This document shows positions 25,182 through 34,810 of a DNA stretch of 64,000 nt, piece by piece. The stretch lies in assembly GCA_902785785.1 (NCBI GenBank), contig CADAAA010000006.1, positions 140,427 to 204,426 on the forward strand. Reading direction: 5' to 3'. Each line of letters opens with the position of its first letter. Positions within the stretch are counted from its first letter, which is position 1. Below the pieces are notes generated by a model that was not told the origin of the DNA, ran no database searches, and saw only the letters and a list, made by a program, of their open reading frames with translations. The position numbers and the translations under genes were made by a program. The DNA comes from an uncultured Bacteroidia bacterium (lineage in GTDB: Bacteria > Bacteroidota > Bacteroidia > Bacteroidales > UBA932).

Positions 25182-26546
25182 ATGAAAAAACTGTTTGTCT
25201 TTTCCTTGCTGATGGCCCTCTGCCTCAGCCTCGGCGCCCAGGAAGATGCTGTGAGACTCTTCACCGAGAACCCCGACAGGGCAGCCAACAACATGCACTC
25301 CTACGAGTTCGATCCCATTGTCGACACCAAGGCCCCGAAGGGTTTCAAGCCGTTCTACATCTCACATTACGGACGTCACGGCTCCCGTTACGAGCAGAAC
25401 TCCACCTTTGCCCGCGCCGCCATTGAGGGCTTCGCATATCTTGACTCCCTGAACCTTCTCACCGATGCCGGGAAGGCTCTCTATTCCGACGTCAATGCCG
25501 TTGTGGAGGCCCACAAGGGCATGGAAGGTTCCCTTACCCCCCGCGGTGCGCGCGAGCACAAACTTCTGGCCCAGAGGATGTATGAGCGCTTCACTCCGGT
25601 GTTCAAGGACAAGGACCGCATGGAGATCAACAGCTTCTCCAGCACCAATTTCCGTTGCATCGTAAGTATGTGCAACTTCACCAACAGCCTGACGGTGAAA
25701 TGCCCCGACCACGATTTCTCATTCACCAGCGCGGAAAGGTTCATGTCCTACATCAACCCCAGCCTCAGCGTCCGCAGGCCCGGCGAGGCGCCCAGGGAGC
25801 GCCCTGCTATGCCGGCCGGCTTTCGTCCACCGACCGCTTCTGCAGCGCCCCGTGCGTATACTCCCGCCACGGGCACTCCCGGCTATGATTTCAAGCGCTT
25901 CCTGACCCCTCTGTTCAAGGATTATGACGCTGCCCTCGCCGCCCTCGGCAACCCCGAGAGCTTCGTCCGCGCGATCTATACCGCCGGAGGTCTCTGCCAG
26001 GTCATCGACTTCCTCGGCGTCGATATCTACAGGAAGTATTTCACCCCCCAGGAGCTGGTCTATTTCTGGGCCAGCGGCAATGACAATATCTACCGCATGT
26101 GGGGCGGCTCCGTCGAGAACGGCGACGTCATCCGCTATGCCATCCGTCCGCTCCTTCAGGATTTCATCGATAAGGCGGACGCCGCCATCAAGCCCGGCAG
26201 CCACCGTGCCGCCGACTTGCGTTTCGGTCACGACACCTCCCTTCTGCCCCTCTTCGCCCTGATGGGCATTGACGACCCGCAGCATCGTATCATGCCGTAC
26301 CAGCAGGCCCACAATATGGGCTGGTATTCCTTCTTCCAGATCGGCATGGCCGCCAACTGCCAGATGATCTTCTACCGCAACAAGAAGGGTGAGGTCCTGA
26401 CCAAGGTCCTCTACAACGAGAAGGAGGTCCTTATCCCCGATGTCCAACCCGTCTCCGGCCCTTATTACCGTTGGACCGACCTCAAGGCCCATTTCCTCGA
26501 GCAGATCAAGAAGGCCGAGGAGCCTTGGACCAGGGCACAGATGTAG
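25182..26546 (+). CDS. Secreted histidine-type (acid/inositol polyphosphate) phosphatase
   Basis: 454 residues. Signal peptide (MKKLFVFSLLMALCLSLGAQ), then a clade-2 histidine phosphatase domain. The catalytic RHG is in ISHYGRHGSRY (near residue 65) and the proton-donor HD in LRFGHDTSLLPLF (near 350). The phosphohistidine mechanism follows from these. The lineage resembles MINPP-type phytases of gut Bacteroides, which release phosphate from inositol polyphosphates in the periplasm or on vesicles, but other phosphate esters are possible. A Pro/Ala-rich insertion (near 205-225) separates the two halves. No operon partner is evident. Confidence 0.85.
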   Translation: MKKLFVFSLLMALCLSLGAQEDAVRLFTENPDRAANNMHSYEFDPIVDTKAPKGFKPFYISHYGRHGSRYEQNSTFARAAIEGFAYLDSLNLLTDAGKALYSDVNAVVEAHKGMEGSLTPRGAREHKLLAQRMYERFTPVFKDKDRMEINSFSSTNFRCIVSMCNFTNSLTVKCPDHDFSFTSAERFMSYINPSLSVRRPGEAPRERPAMPAGFRPPTASAAPRAYTPATGTPGYDFKRFLTPLFKDYDAALAALGNPESFVRAIYTAGGLCQVIDFLGVDIYRKYFTPQELVYFWASGNDNIYRMWGGSVENGDVIRYAIRPLLQDFIDKADAAIKPGSHRAADLRFGHDTSLLPLFALMGIDDPQHRIMPYQQAHNMGWYSFFQIGMAANCQMIFYRNKKGEVLTKVLYNEKEVLIPDVQPVSGPYYRWTDLKAHFLEQIKKAEEPWTRAQM

Positions 26547-26553
26547 TTGGGGA

Positions 26554-29500
26554 TCAAGGCATGTCGACTGTGAATACTAAGCCGAAGCGGTGGCTTTGGA
26601 TCTTGAAATTACGGTCGACAAGTTCATGGGCGACCGCTCCGCCGTTGTAATTGTAGGAGACACCGATGCGTGCGGCATAGGGGATCCAAAGGAGATTGCC
26701 GAGGCGGACGGCCAGGTCGGCTCCGGCGCTGTACAGGAACTTGCCGGCAGTGTATCCCTGCAGGTCTGAAGGCTTCATGAGGAAGCATCCGTCAGCGTGG
26801 AGCGTGAGTTCGAAATTGCGGACATAGGCCACGGGGCCGAGGCCGGACCAGTCGACGGGAACAAGCGGCATGGCGTAGTCCAGTGTAAGCTTGGCCTGTG
26901 AAACATACCTTGAAAGCAAGAAGGACTGAAGCCCGGAAACGCCGCTCATACCCCTCGGGAGGATGTTCACGATACCATCCGGGAACCTTCCGTCGAAACG
27001 TGTCTGATAGACGGCGGTGATCTTCGTGCCGTGAGTTTCCATCAGTCCCGGAATGTATCCGTACACATACGCGTATGCCGAGGGGGCGAACATGTCGGTG
27101 GCCCCGGGGCGCATGCCGACGCCGGTCTCGGCGCCGATGCCCCAGCGCGGGTAGATGGCGGAACGGGCGCGGCCGAGCACCGCGTAGCCGCGCAGGGCGC
27201 CGGCGGTGCACACCAGCGGCACGCGCCGCCCCGGGTCCACTCCGACAGGGACCCTTACAAGCCCGGGCTTCTCGCCTATCATGTCGATCAGGTCATGGAA
27301 GATCTCGGAGGTATTGACAATATCGTTGGAATAGATGACATCCAGGCGCGGGACCAGACCTCGGTACCATCCTGCCCTGGAGAAATCCCACGGGATATAG
27401 ACCGACGCCTGCGTCCTTACAGACGGGATGTCGGTCTCTTTCGACTGGAGGGTAAGCGTCTTTCGCCCGTCGTGCAGGATGCTGTTGCACATGTATCTGC
27501 GGGCGAGGTTCCCTCCGATGTCCGCGCTGATCTCGATGACCGGATACAGGCCGCTGTAGGTGAATTGTCCGTGGAAGGAATGGTTCCACTGCGGCGAATC
27601 GTCTACATTTTCCCTCCTTGCCGAGTAACCCGCTATGGCGTTGGCGGTGCCCAGGTCGTTCTGGAAGAAGGCCGTAGCTCCAAGCCCTGCGGTTGAGGAG
27701 AGCGTCTCGAAGCTGAAGTTGGATACGGCATCGAAGTCTATGAATACCGGTGCCCAGGAGTGCAGGCGGAGCAGATGGGGGAGCTTGCGGTAAGGACGGG
27801 GAGCGGAGAATGCGGCTTCACTTGCAGGGGCAGAGACGGAGATTGAGGCCTCCTGCTCGGACAGCCGGTCGGCGACAGGCCAGGAGCCATTGTCGACCGA
27901 AAAGGGCGCAGCCAGAGGCTCCCGATAGAGCATCCTGCCTTCAGTTGAAAGGGCTGCGAAGACCAGGCTGTCTCCCGACGGCAGGAAGTCAGATGCTCCG
28001 AAACGGTTGTTGGTCAGCCGGACCACTGTACCACGGGAGGGCATCCCCGTGACGGTAGATCCGGCCGGGACGGAAAGCCGGTAAAGCTCGTTCACGCCGT
28101 TGCGGTCGCTGACGAACAGTACGCCGTCCGGAGCGGTCCTCAGCTGCTTTATCTTGACAGGCATCGGTTCCGTCAGCTGACGGAATCCGTCCATGACATC
28201 GTAGAAGGCGAAACCGCCGTCAGTAATGGCGCTGGCGACAGGCCTTCCGGCCAGCCAGGCCGTTTCCACGACCTGCATGCCGTCCGGCGCGGCATAGTGC
28301 CTGAGCGTCCTTCCGTCACGGCCGTCTATGATGCGGACTGTGGACCTTCCCTGTACGGTATACTCCGTCACGGCCAATTCTGTCCCGGACGGAGCCGGGG
28401 CTGGGTTGGACAGGCTGCCGTCTGTCGTGAGCTTATGTGCCTTCTTGCTTCCGGGCTCCAGGTAGAATACGTGCGAATCGGACTTGAGCGACCACCGGAG
28501 GTCCGGTGTGATTTCACTCCAGAACAGCCGTCCCAGGCTCTCGGAATAGCGCAATGCGCTCGTACCCGTGGCGAAAGGACGGACGGCAGTCACCTGCCCG
28601 TCAGGGCGCACCCTTATCAACTGCGGTGCCAGAGTCTGTCCCTGGCGAACGGCGTAAACGTCGTTCCCGGCAGTTTCCGGACTTAGGTACTCGGTGTAAA
28701 ACCGACCGGGGCGTGTGATCTGTACCGGCGTGCCGAACGGCCCGCGTGCGGCTTCGTCCGCCGCCCACGCGGCCTGCTGCGCGGCCGCTATCTCCGCCCA
28801 GGTCGCGTTGAGGCCCTTTCCCGATGCCTGCCGCAGCGTCCGCTGCAGCACGAAGAACGGGAACGGCCACCAGGGCTTCACGATGTTTTCGTAATACCGC
28901 TTGGTGAACAGCGGGTCATCATACAGTGACCTCGTACCCGCGACCAGCATATACCCGGCGCGGTAGTGGTCCGGTGTGTAAAGCCTTTGCGAACCCCAGC
29001 GCCACCTGTACCAGTCCCTGTAGTCCCCGGCTGCGAAACTCACCCGGTAATATTCCAGGAAATCCGCCGAGCGCCCCCGGCCGGCCGGCGTGAGGCCGGT
29101 CTCCGTGGCGACTGCGTCGCCTTCGAGCAGGCCCGGCCCGGGATATAAGGCCGCCATGGCGCCCGTGAACAGTTCGCCCGTGACCGCACTGAACACTCCG
29201 AATCCCCGGTCCCGTGCGAACTGCATCTGCGCCACGTGCCGTGACTCGTGCACAGCGAGTTCCGTGATCCATTCCAAGGGTTCCGGCGAGAGGGACTGCG
29301 GACGCGTGAAAAGGTCCATCCTTCGCGGAGCCCAGACCACCGATCCGTTGGCCCTTGCCGTGTGCGCGTGGAGGATGACAGGCATCGGACGGCGGTACTG
29401 TGCATTCGGCCGGTAGCCTATGCTTGCGCCCACAGGCTCAAGGTACCGCTCCAGGGCCAGCCCGTAGCGCAGGGCCAGTGAGTCATTCCCTGCAGGATAA

Positions 29501-29631
29501 ATCAGCCGGAAATGCTCAGACGAAATGGTATTCCATTTCACCCCTCCCGGGTCGTCCCCGGAGGAGAAGAGCTGCGCCCTTGCGGGAAACACTGCGAGAA
29601 GCAGGAAAAATATGGCCCCGATACGTTTCAT
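26554..29631 (-). CDS. Large secreted protein: HExxH metallopeptidase-like domain, beta-propeller and outer-membrane barrel
   Basis: 1025 residues with a signal peptide (KRIGAIFFLLLAVFPARAQ). The first part resembles a gluzincin-type peptidase: ELAVHESRHVAQMQ gives HExxH near residue 131, and GLLEGDAVATET offers a distal Glu. The middle (about 310-610) has WD/TolB-like propeller strands (VRVIDGRDGRTLRHY, LFVSDRNGVNELYRLS). The last 350 residues alternate short beta strands and end with an aromatic strand (HRFGLVFTVDMP), as in an outer membrane barrel. It might act as a surface protease or display module; activity is untested. It has its own promoter, divergent from the phosphate transporter. 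Confidence 0.7.
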   Translation of the reverse strand: MKRIGAIFFLLLAVFPARAQLFSSGDDPGGVKWNTISSEHFRLIYPAGNDSLALRYGLALERYLEPVGASIGYRPNAQYRRPMPVILHAHTARANGSVVWAPRRMDLFTRPQSLSPEPLEWITELAVHESRHVAQMQFARDRGFGVFSAVTGELFTGAMAALYPGPGLLEGDAVATETGLTPAGRGRSADFLEYYRVSFAAGDYRDWYRWRWGSQRLYTPDHYRAGYMLVAGTRSLYDDPLFTKRYYENIVKPWWPFPFFVLQRTLRQASGKGLNATWAEIAAAQQAAWAADEAARGPFGTPVQITRPGRFYTEYLSPETAGNDVYAVRQGQTLAPQLIRVRPDGQVTAVRPFATGTSALRYSESLGRLFWSEITPDLRWSLKSDSHVFYLEPGSKKAHKLTTDGSLSNPAPAPSGTELAVTEYTVQGRSTVRIIDGRDGRTLRHYAAPDGMQVVETAWLAGRPVASAITDGGFAFYDVMDGFRQLTEPMPVKIKQLRTAPDGVLFVSDRNGVNELYRLSVPAGSTVTGMPSRGTVVRLTNNRFGASDFLPSGDSLVFAALSTEGRMLYREPLAAPFSVDNGSWPVADRLSEQEASISVSAPASEAAFSAPRPYRKLPHLLRLHSWAPVFIDFDAVSNFSFETLSSTAGLGATAFFQNDLGTANAIAGYSARRENVDDSPQWNHSFHGQFTYSGLYPVIEISADIGGNLARRYMCNSILHDGRKTLTLQSKETDIPSVRTQASVYIPWDFSRAGWYRGLVPRLDVIYSNDIVNTSEIFHDLIDMIGEKPGLVRVPVGVDPGRRVPLVCTAGALRGYAVLGRARSAIYPRWGIGAETGVGMRPGATDMFAPSAYAYVYGYIPGLMETHGTKITAVYQTRFDGRFPDGIVNILPRGMSGVSGLQSFLLSRYVSQAKLTLDYAMPLVPVDWSGLGPVAYVRNFELTLHADGCFLMKPSDLQGYTAGKFLYSAGADLAVRLGNLLWIPYAARIGVSYNYNGGAVAHELVDRNFKIQSHRFGLVFTVDMP

Positions 29632-29639
29632 CCGTTAGG

Positions 29640-29647
29640 CAAATCTA
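29640..29647 (-). promoter_or_regulatory. Promoter -7 box of the propeller/barrel gene
   Basis: Minus-strand TAGATTTG, about 9 bases before the start at 29631, so the transcript would be nearly leaderless. Confidence 0.45.
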
Positions 29648-29658
29648 ACAAAAATCAG

Positions 29659-29666
29659 TAAATTTG
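29659..29666 (+). promoter_or_regulatory. Promoter -7 box of the Na/Pi transporter gene
   Basis: TAAATTTG about 29 bases before the ATG at 29696, in the 64-bp spacer shared with the divergent gene. Confidence 0.5.
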
Positions 29667-29695
29667 TCTCGAAATCTAGAAGAGTTATATAACAC

Positions 29696-31432
29696 ATGAG
29701 TACGTTTCTCCAAGTCTGCACGATGTTAGGCTCCCTGGGCATGTTCCTGTACGGAATGTCCCTCATGAGCGGCGGACTTCAGAAGATGGCGGGTGACAAG
29801 CTGAGGTCTTTCATGGCCGCCATGACTTCAACAGCGTTCAAACGGGTCCTTACCGGTATCGTCGTCACGGCCCTCGTCCAGTCTTCAACCGCAACGACGT
29901 TGATGCTGGTCAGTTTCGTAAATGCCGGTCTCCTTTCCCTGGCCAATGCCATCGGCGTCATCATGGGTGCCAACATCGGTACTACGGTGACGGCCTGGAT
30001 TTTCGCCCTCTCGTTCGGCGGCGGATCCTTCAGCCTCGGCGCCATCGCCGTGCCGCTGATGTTCCTCGGCTACCTCCTGATCGCATCCAAGAAGAAGAAC
30101 AACAAGAACTTCGGCGAGTTCGTGATGGGCTTCGCCTTCCTTTTCCTTGGTCTCAGCACCTTGCGCGAGACATCCACGATGCTTCTGGACAACGATCCGG
30201 TCCGCGTCTTCCTGTCGCACCTGACGGGCTTCGGCATCGGCTCGATCCTGATATTCATGGTGACGGGCGCCATCATGACGCTCATGCTCCAGTCCTCAGC
30301 GGCCACGATGGCCATCACCATGGTCCTCGTTGCCAACGGCTACATTCCGTTCGAGATGGCTGCGGCCATGGTCCTTGGTGAGAATATCGGTACCACCATC
30401 ACTTCCAACATCGCAGCGTCCGTGGCCAACGTCTCAGCAAAGAGGACGGCGCGCGCCCACATGCTGTTCAATGTATTCGGCGTGTGCTGGGTGTTCTGCT
30501 TGTTCCATCCTTTCTTGAAGCTGGTAGGTTCGATAGTCGAGTTGTTCGGATTCCCCAATCCTGCCACGACCGATTTCGGTGCTGCGGATGAGACAACGCG
30601 CCATGCCCTCGTGGCCTCCCTGCCTTACAGCGTGGCTACGCTCCACTCCCTCTTCAACATCATCAACACCATGATCCTCATCTGGTTCGTACCTGTGATC
30701 GAGAAGATCGTCACTTGGATGGTGCCTTCCCCGAAGGGAGAGGAAGAGGTGTTCCGTCTCAAGTACATCAGCCGCGGTCCGCTCAATACCGCCGAGCTTT
30801 CGCTCAATGAAGCCAAGCAGGAGGTCGTGCACTTCGGCGAGATCTGTTACAAGGACTTCGCCTATATCCGTCAGGCTGTCAACGAGCCCGATCCGGAGAA
30901 GTTCGAGCAGATCAATGACAAACTGGTCAAGTACGAAGCCATCACGGACAATATCGAATACGAGATCGCACAGTATCTGGGAGAAGTCTCCAAGGGAGAG
31001 CTTTCCAGCTCGTCCACCGAGCGCATCAAGAGCATCTACAAGATCATCGGCGAGATGGAGAGCCTCGGTGACTCCGGAGAGGCCATCGGCCGCATGATCC
31101 GCCGCATCCATGTCCATGGAAAGCATTTCGATGCCAACATGCTGCGCAAGCTCAACCGTCTGATGGACTATGTTGAGGTCGCATACAAGACCATGCTCGA
31201 CAATCTCAAGATAGGATACAAGAACCTCAGGGATATCTCCAACGCCTCCGATGCCGAGTACAATATCAACGGCTACCGCAACAGTCTCCGCGAGGAGCTG
31301 ATCTCGCACATCGATGACAACAAATACGAGATGGGAGTCTTCTACATGGACGTCGTCAACGAACTTGAGCGCATAGGCGACTTCATCATCAATGTATCAG
31401 AGGCCCTTCTGGTCGAGAACAATGAAGCTTAG
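29696..31432 (+). CDS. Na/Pi cotransporter family protein with PhoU domain
   Basis: 578 residues. The N-terminal 350 residues hold the inverted-repeat transport core, with the QSSTATT motif (LVQSSTATTLMLVSFVN, near 61-77) and its second copy LQSSAATMAITMV (near 201). The GANIGTT and GENIGTT pairs that mark NptA/SLC34-type transporters are also present. The C-terminal 200 residues form a helical PhoU-like domain (LNEAKQEVVHFGEICYKDFA). It should move phosphate with sodium across the inner membrane. The next gene begins inside its 3' end. Confidence 0.9.
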   Translation: MSTFLQVCTMLGSLGMFLYGMSLMSGGLQKMAGDKLRSFMAAMTSTAFKRVLTGIVVTALVQSSTATTLMLVSFVNAGLLSLANAIGVIMGANIGTTVTAWIFALSFGGGSFSLGAIAVPLMFLGYLLIASKKKNNKNFGEFVMGFAFLFLGLSTLRETSTMLLDNDPVRVFLSHLTGFGIGSILIFMVTGAIMTLMLQSSAATMAITMVLVANGYIPFEMAAAMVLGENIGTTITSNIAASVANVSAKRTARAHMLFNVFGVCWVFCLFHPFLKLVGSIVELFGFPNPATTDFGAADETTRHALVASLPYSVATLHSLFNIINTMILIWFVPVIEKIVTWMVPSPKGEEEVFRLKYISRGPLNTAELSLNEAKQEVVHFGEICYKDFAYIRQAVNEPDPEKFEQINDKLVKYEAITDNIEYEIAQYLGEVSKGELSSSSTERIKSIYKIIGEMESLGDSGEAIGRMIRRIHVHGKHFDANMLRKLNRLMDYVEVAYKTMLDNLKIGYKNLRDISNASDAEYNINGYRNSLREELISHIDDNKYEMGVFYMDVVNELERIGDFIINVSEALLVENNEA

Positions 31433-32396
31433 GCTTCTTATACTTGCGGCAGCGTCCGTGCTGGCAGCCGGATGCGGGCCCCGTCAGGGCCGGGCATCCG
31501 CTACCGAGTCCGCGCCCGTCCGCGACTTCCCGATGACTCAGATCCCTGCCATGTATACCGAAGCGGCCGACAGGCAGGCATACGCCACGGAGCATTACTG
31601 GGACCGTTTCTTCTCCGGTGGCGAAGGGTTCCGTTGTGATTCCCTGACCGTCATGGGCGTGTCCAGGGACAAGCTTGAGGAACATTTCTCCACGTATGTG
31701 GCCATACTTGAGGCCCAGGATGTCCAGGCCGGACGCAAGGGTGTCGGGTCGCTTTTCTCGAAGGTCGAGGCGGCGCAGTCCGCAGATTCCCTGTCCAATG
31801 TCCTGGAGGTTTTCTCCTGGTTTGCCGAACACTACCTCTACGACCCGAACTCCCCGTTCCGCAGCGAGGACCTCTATCTGCCGTATGTCAAGGGGCTCGC
31901 GGAGTCTCCGCTCACCGACCCGGACCAGGCGCCCTCCTACGCTTTCACTGCGCGCATGTGCGCGATGAACGCCATCGGGACGCCGGCCGCCGATTTCGCT
32001 TTCAAGGACAACGCCGGCCGTACCCGCCGCCTGTATGACATCCGTGCCGGACATACCCTCCTGTTCTTCTCCAACCCCGGCTGCGAGGCCTGCAAGGAGA
32101 TCATAGAGAAACTCAGGTCGATGCCGTTTCTCCCCGGGATGATCTCCGACGGCCGTCTGGCCGTGGTCAACGTGTATATCGACGGGGACATCCAGGCGTG
32201 GAAGGATTACCAGTCATTCTACCCCCGCGAATGGTTCAACGGCTATGACCCTGACGGGATCATTCGTCAGGACCTCCTGTACCACGTCCGCGCAATCCCT
32301 TCCCTCTATGTCCTTGACACGGACAAACGCGTCATCATGAAAGACGCACCAGAGGAGCGCGTTTTCGCCTTTTTGGAGTCCATGCGTAGGGATTAA
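31422..32396 (+). CDS. Lipoprotein with C-terminal thioredoxin-like fold (DUF5106-like)
   Basis: 324 residues from the ATG at 31422, which gives a lipoprotein signal with lipobox (LAAGC, Cys18). Start and upstream stop overlap by 11 bp. The middle is helical (EEHFSTYVAILEAQD) and resembles DUF5106. The C-terminal 130 residues resemble TlpA: LLFFSNPGCEACKEI carries a C-x-x-C (CEAC), and AIPSLYVLDTDKRV has the cis-Pro position. A periplasmic redox or scaffolding role is likely, at inner or outer membrane. Confidence 0.7.
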   Translation: MKLRLLILAAASVLAAGCGPRQGRASATESAPVRDFPMTQIPAMYTEAADRQAYATEHYWDRFFSGGEGFRCDSLTVMGVSRDKLEEHFSTYVAILEAQDVQAGRKGVGSLFSKVEAAQSADSLSNVLEVFSWFAEHYLYDPNSPFRSEDLYLPYVKGLAESPLTDPDQAPSYAFTARMCAMNAIGTPAADFAFKDNAGRTRRLYDIRAGHTLLFFSNPGCEACKEIIEKLRSMPFLPGMISDGRLAVVNVYIDGDIQAWKDYQSFYPREWFNGYDPDGIIRQDLLYHVRAIPSLYVLDTDKRVIMKDAPEERVFAFLESMRRD

Positions 32397-32409
32397 CGTT
32401 TTTTTTGTT

Positions 32410-32417
32410 TAAATTTG
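32410..32417 (+). promoter_or_regulatory. galM operon -7 box
   Basis: TAAATTTG, 41 bases before the galM ATG at 32459. No convincing -33 element. Confidence 0.5.
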
Positions 32418-32458
32418 ACATTCACACGCATCAATGTCGAAATTAAACAGAAAAGACC

Positions 32459-33481
32459 ATGGATATCAAGAAAACAGCCCGTTACTACACCCTTACCAAT
32501 TCCAAGGGAGCGAGTGTCGTCCTCTCCGAACTGGGAGCCTGCATCGTCTCCATCTGCGTCCCCGACAAGGACGGAAAGCTCGCCGACGTAGTCCTCGGAT
32601 ACGACTCTCAAGAGGCATATTACCATGACGGCCCGTTCATGGGCAAGGTCCCCGGACGTTTCGCCAACCGCATCGCCAACGGCAAGTTCACCCTTGACGG
32701 AGTGGAGTATACCCTTCCCATCAACAACGGTCCCAACAGCCTCCATGGCGGCCCTGAGGGCTTTGCCGAGAGGATTTGGGACAGCCGCATCGTAGGCGAT
32801 GCCGTCGAGTTCATGTATTTCTCCGAGGACGGCGAGCAGGGCTATCCCGGCAACCTCAAGGTCGTGGCCCACTACGAGTGGAGCGAGGACTGCGAGCTGA
32901 AGCTCACCTTCACCGCCGAGTGCGACGCCCCTACCGTGGTGAACCTCACCAACCATGTCTATTTCAATCTTGACGGCGAAGGCAGCGGCACCATCCTCGA
33001 CCACATGCTCAAGCTCAACTGCTCCGAGTATCTGCCGACCGACGATACCCAGATCCCTCTCGGCGACAGCGAGCCCGTGGCCGGAACCCCGATGGATTTC
33101 GTCAACGCCAAGCCTATCGGCCGCGACATCCGCGCGGACTTCGGCCCCCTCAAGATCGGCAACGGCTATGACCATTGCTGGGTCATCGACGGCGCGGAGC
33201 CCGGCCAGCTCCAGGCTGCCGCCAAGCTCTGGTCGGAGAAGAGCGGCCGCCTGGTGGAGATCTTCACCACCCAGCCCGGCATCCAGGTCTATACCGGCAA
33301 CTGGCTCGCAGGCTGCCCCGTGGGCAAGTCCGGCCATGTCTACGGCAACAATTACGGCGTAGCCCTCGAGTGCCAGCACTTCCCGGATTCGCCCAACAAG
33401 CCCGAGTATCCCAGCACCGTCCTCCGTCCCGGCGAGGTGTACCAGGAGGCCATCATCTTCGCTTTCAGGACCGTAGAATGA
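32459..33481 (+). CDS. galM: Aldose 1-epimerase (mutarotase)
   Basis: 340 residues. It interconverts the alpha and beta anomers of galactose or glucose ahead of GalK. Family signatures: [36 protein letters not shown] (catalytic His), [14 protein letters not shown] (second His) and the C-terminal [16 protein letters not shown] with a catalytic Glu. No signal peptide, so cytoplasmic. Its TGA overlaps the thyA ATG by 4 bp (ATGA), putting it in an operon with thyA and folA, an unusual partner set for a sugar enzyme. Confidence 0.93.
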   Translation: MDIKKTARYYTLTNSKGASVVLSELGACIVSICVPDKDGKLADVVLGYDSQEAYYHDGPFMGKVPGRFANRIANGKFTLDGVEYTLPINNGPNSLHGGPEGFAERIWDSRIVGDAVEFMYFSEDGEQGYPGNLKVVAHYEWSEDCELKLTFTAECDAPTVVNLTNHVYFNLDGEGSGTILDHMLKLNCSEYLPTDDTQIPLGDSEPVAGTPMDFVNAKPIGRDIRADFGPLKIGNGYDHCWVIDGAEPGQLQAAAKLWSEKSGRLVEIFTTQPGIQVYTGNWLAGCPVGKSGHVYGNNYGVALECQHFPDSPNKPEYPSTVLRPGEVYQEAIIFAFRTVE

Positions 33482-34272
33482 AACAGTATCTCGACCTGCT
33501 CAGGCGCATCCGCAGCGAGGGCGTCATCAAGAAAGACCGCACGGGGGTCGGCACGCAGAGCGTGTTCGGCCACCAGATGCGTTTCGACCTGAGCGAAGGC
33601 TTCCCGCTCCTCACCACCAAGAAGGTGCACCTGAAGTCCATCATCTACGAGCTGCTCTGGTTCATCGCCGGTGATACCAACATCAAGTATCTCAAGGACC
33701 ACGGGGTCTCCATCTGGGACGAGTGGGCAGATGAGAACGGCGACCTGGGGCCGGTGTACGGCCACCAGTGGCGCAGCTGGCCGGCCCCCGACGGCCGTGC
33801 CATCGACCAGCTCTCGCAGGTGATCGACACCATCAGGAACAATCCCGATTCGCGCCGCATGATCGTCAGCGCCTGGAATCCCGGCGAAGTGGACAGGATG
33901 GCCCTGCCGCCCTGCCATTGCCTGTTCCAGTTCTACGTTGCGGAAGGAAAGCTTTCCTGTCAGCTGTACCAGCGCAGTGCGGACACCTTCCTCGGCGTGC
34001 CTTTCAACATCGCATCCTATGCGCTGCTGACCATGATGATAGCGCAGGTCTGCGGCCTTCAGCCCGGTGAGTTCGTACACACGACGGGTGACACGCACAT
34101 CTACCTGAACCATTTCGAGCAGGTGGACCTGCAGCTCTCGCGCGAGCCGCGCCCGCTCCCCAGGATGATCCTCAATCCCGAGGTTAAGAGTATATTTGAC
34201 TTTGATTACGGGGACTTCACGCTGGAGGGATACGATCCCTGGCCGGCCATCAAGGCCCCGGTAGCAGTATGA
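33478..34272 (+). CDS. thyA: Thymidylate synthase
   Basis: 264 residues, the standard ThyA length. It methylates dUMP to dTMP using methylene-tetrahydrofolate. The catalytic Cys is Cys146 in PPCHC, as in E. coli. Other signatures: [49 protein letters not shown] and [12 protein letters not shown]. The start is the ATG at 33478 overlapping the galM stop; an upstream open frame to 33175 lies entirely in galM. It overlaps folA by 4 bp, the classical pairing that regenerates the folate cofactor. Confidence 0.97.
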   Translation: MKQYLDLLRRIRSEGVIKKDRTGVGTQSVFGHQMRFDLSEGFPLLTTKKVHLKSIIYELLWFIAGDTNIKYLKDHGVSIWDEWADENGDLGPVYGHQWRSWPAPDGRAIDQLSQVIDTIRNNPDSRRMIVSAWNPGEVDRMALPPCHCLFQFYVAEGKLSCQLYQRSADTFLGVPFNIASYALLTMMIAQVCGLQPGEFVHTTGDTHIYLNHFEQVDLQLSREPRPLPRMILNPEVKSIFDFDYGDFTLEGYDPWPAIKAPVAV

Positions 34273-34772
34273 GTATGGAGAAATGCCTGATAGTGGCCGT
34301 GGCCGACGACTGGGCCATCGGCGTCAAAGGCGGGCTGCCCTGGCACCTGTCCGAAGACCTGAAGTATTTCAAGGAGAAAACCAAGGGATTCCCCGTCATC
34401 ATGGGGCGCACGACCTATTTCTCCCTGCCTTTCCGGCCTTTGAAGGGCCGGAAGAACATCGTCCTCAACCTCGGGTGGGACCCGATCCCGGACGATGTCA
34501 TCTGCGTCAATTCCTTCGAGGAGGCCTATGCCGCCGCAGAGGGCGCGGAGAAATGCTTCATCATGGGCGGCGCGTCCGTGTACCGCGCCGCGCTCATGGA
34601 CATGGACACGCTCTACATCACCCACGTCCATACGACCATCCCGGAGGCGGACGCTTTCTTCCCCGTCATCGAGGAGGAGTACTGGGAGAAGGTCTCCGTG
34701 TCGGAGACCCATTTCGACGAGGCTACCGGATACGAGTTCGAGTTCGTCGTGTACAAGAAACGCCAGGCATAG
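34269..34772 (+). CDS. folA: Dihydrofolate reductase
   Basis: 167 residues. It reduces dihydrofolate made by ThyA back to tetrahydrofolate with NADPH. Visible motifs: [27 protein letters not shown] (adenosine and substrate sites; the acidic residue is Asp or Glu around position 28-30), [27 protein letters not shown] and [17 protein letters not shown]. The start overlaps the thyA end by 4 bp. A terminator overlaps its last codons. Confidence 0.93.
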   Translation: MSMEKCLIVAVADDWAIGVKGGLPWHLSEDLKYFKEKTKGFPVIMGRTTYFSLPFRPLKGRKNIVLNLGWDPIPDDVICVNSFEEAYAAAEGAEKCFIMGGASVYRAALMDMDTLYITHVHTTIPEADAFFPVIEEEYWEKVSVSETHFDEATGYEFEFVVYKKRQA

Positions 34773-34784
34773 GCGTTTCTTTTT
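34756..34784 (+). terminator. Terminator overlapping the folA 3' end
   Basis: AGAAACGCC and GGCGTTTCT pair around a 7-base loop and are followed by TTTT. The left arm lies inside the folA coding sequence. Confidence 0.75.
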
Positions 34785-34810
34785 GGTATACAGTTAGTTA
34801 GTAGCAGGAT

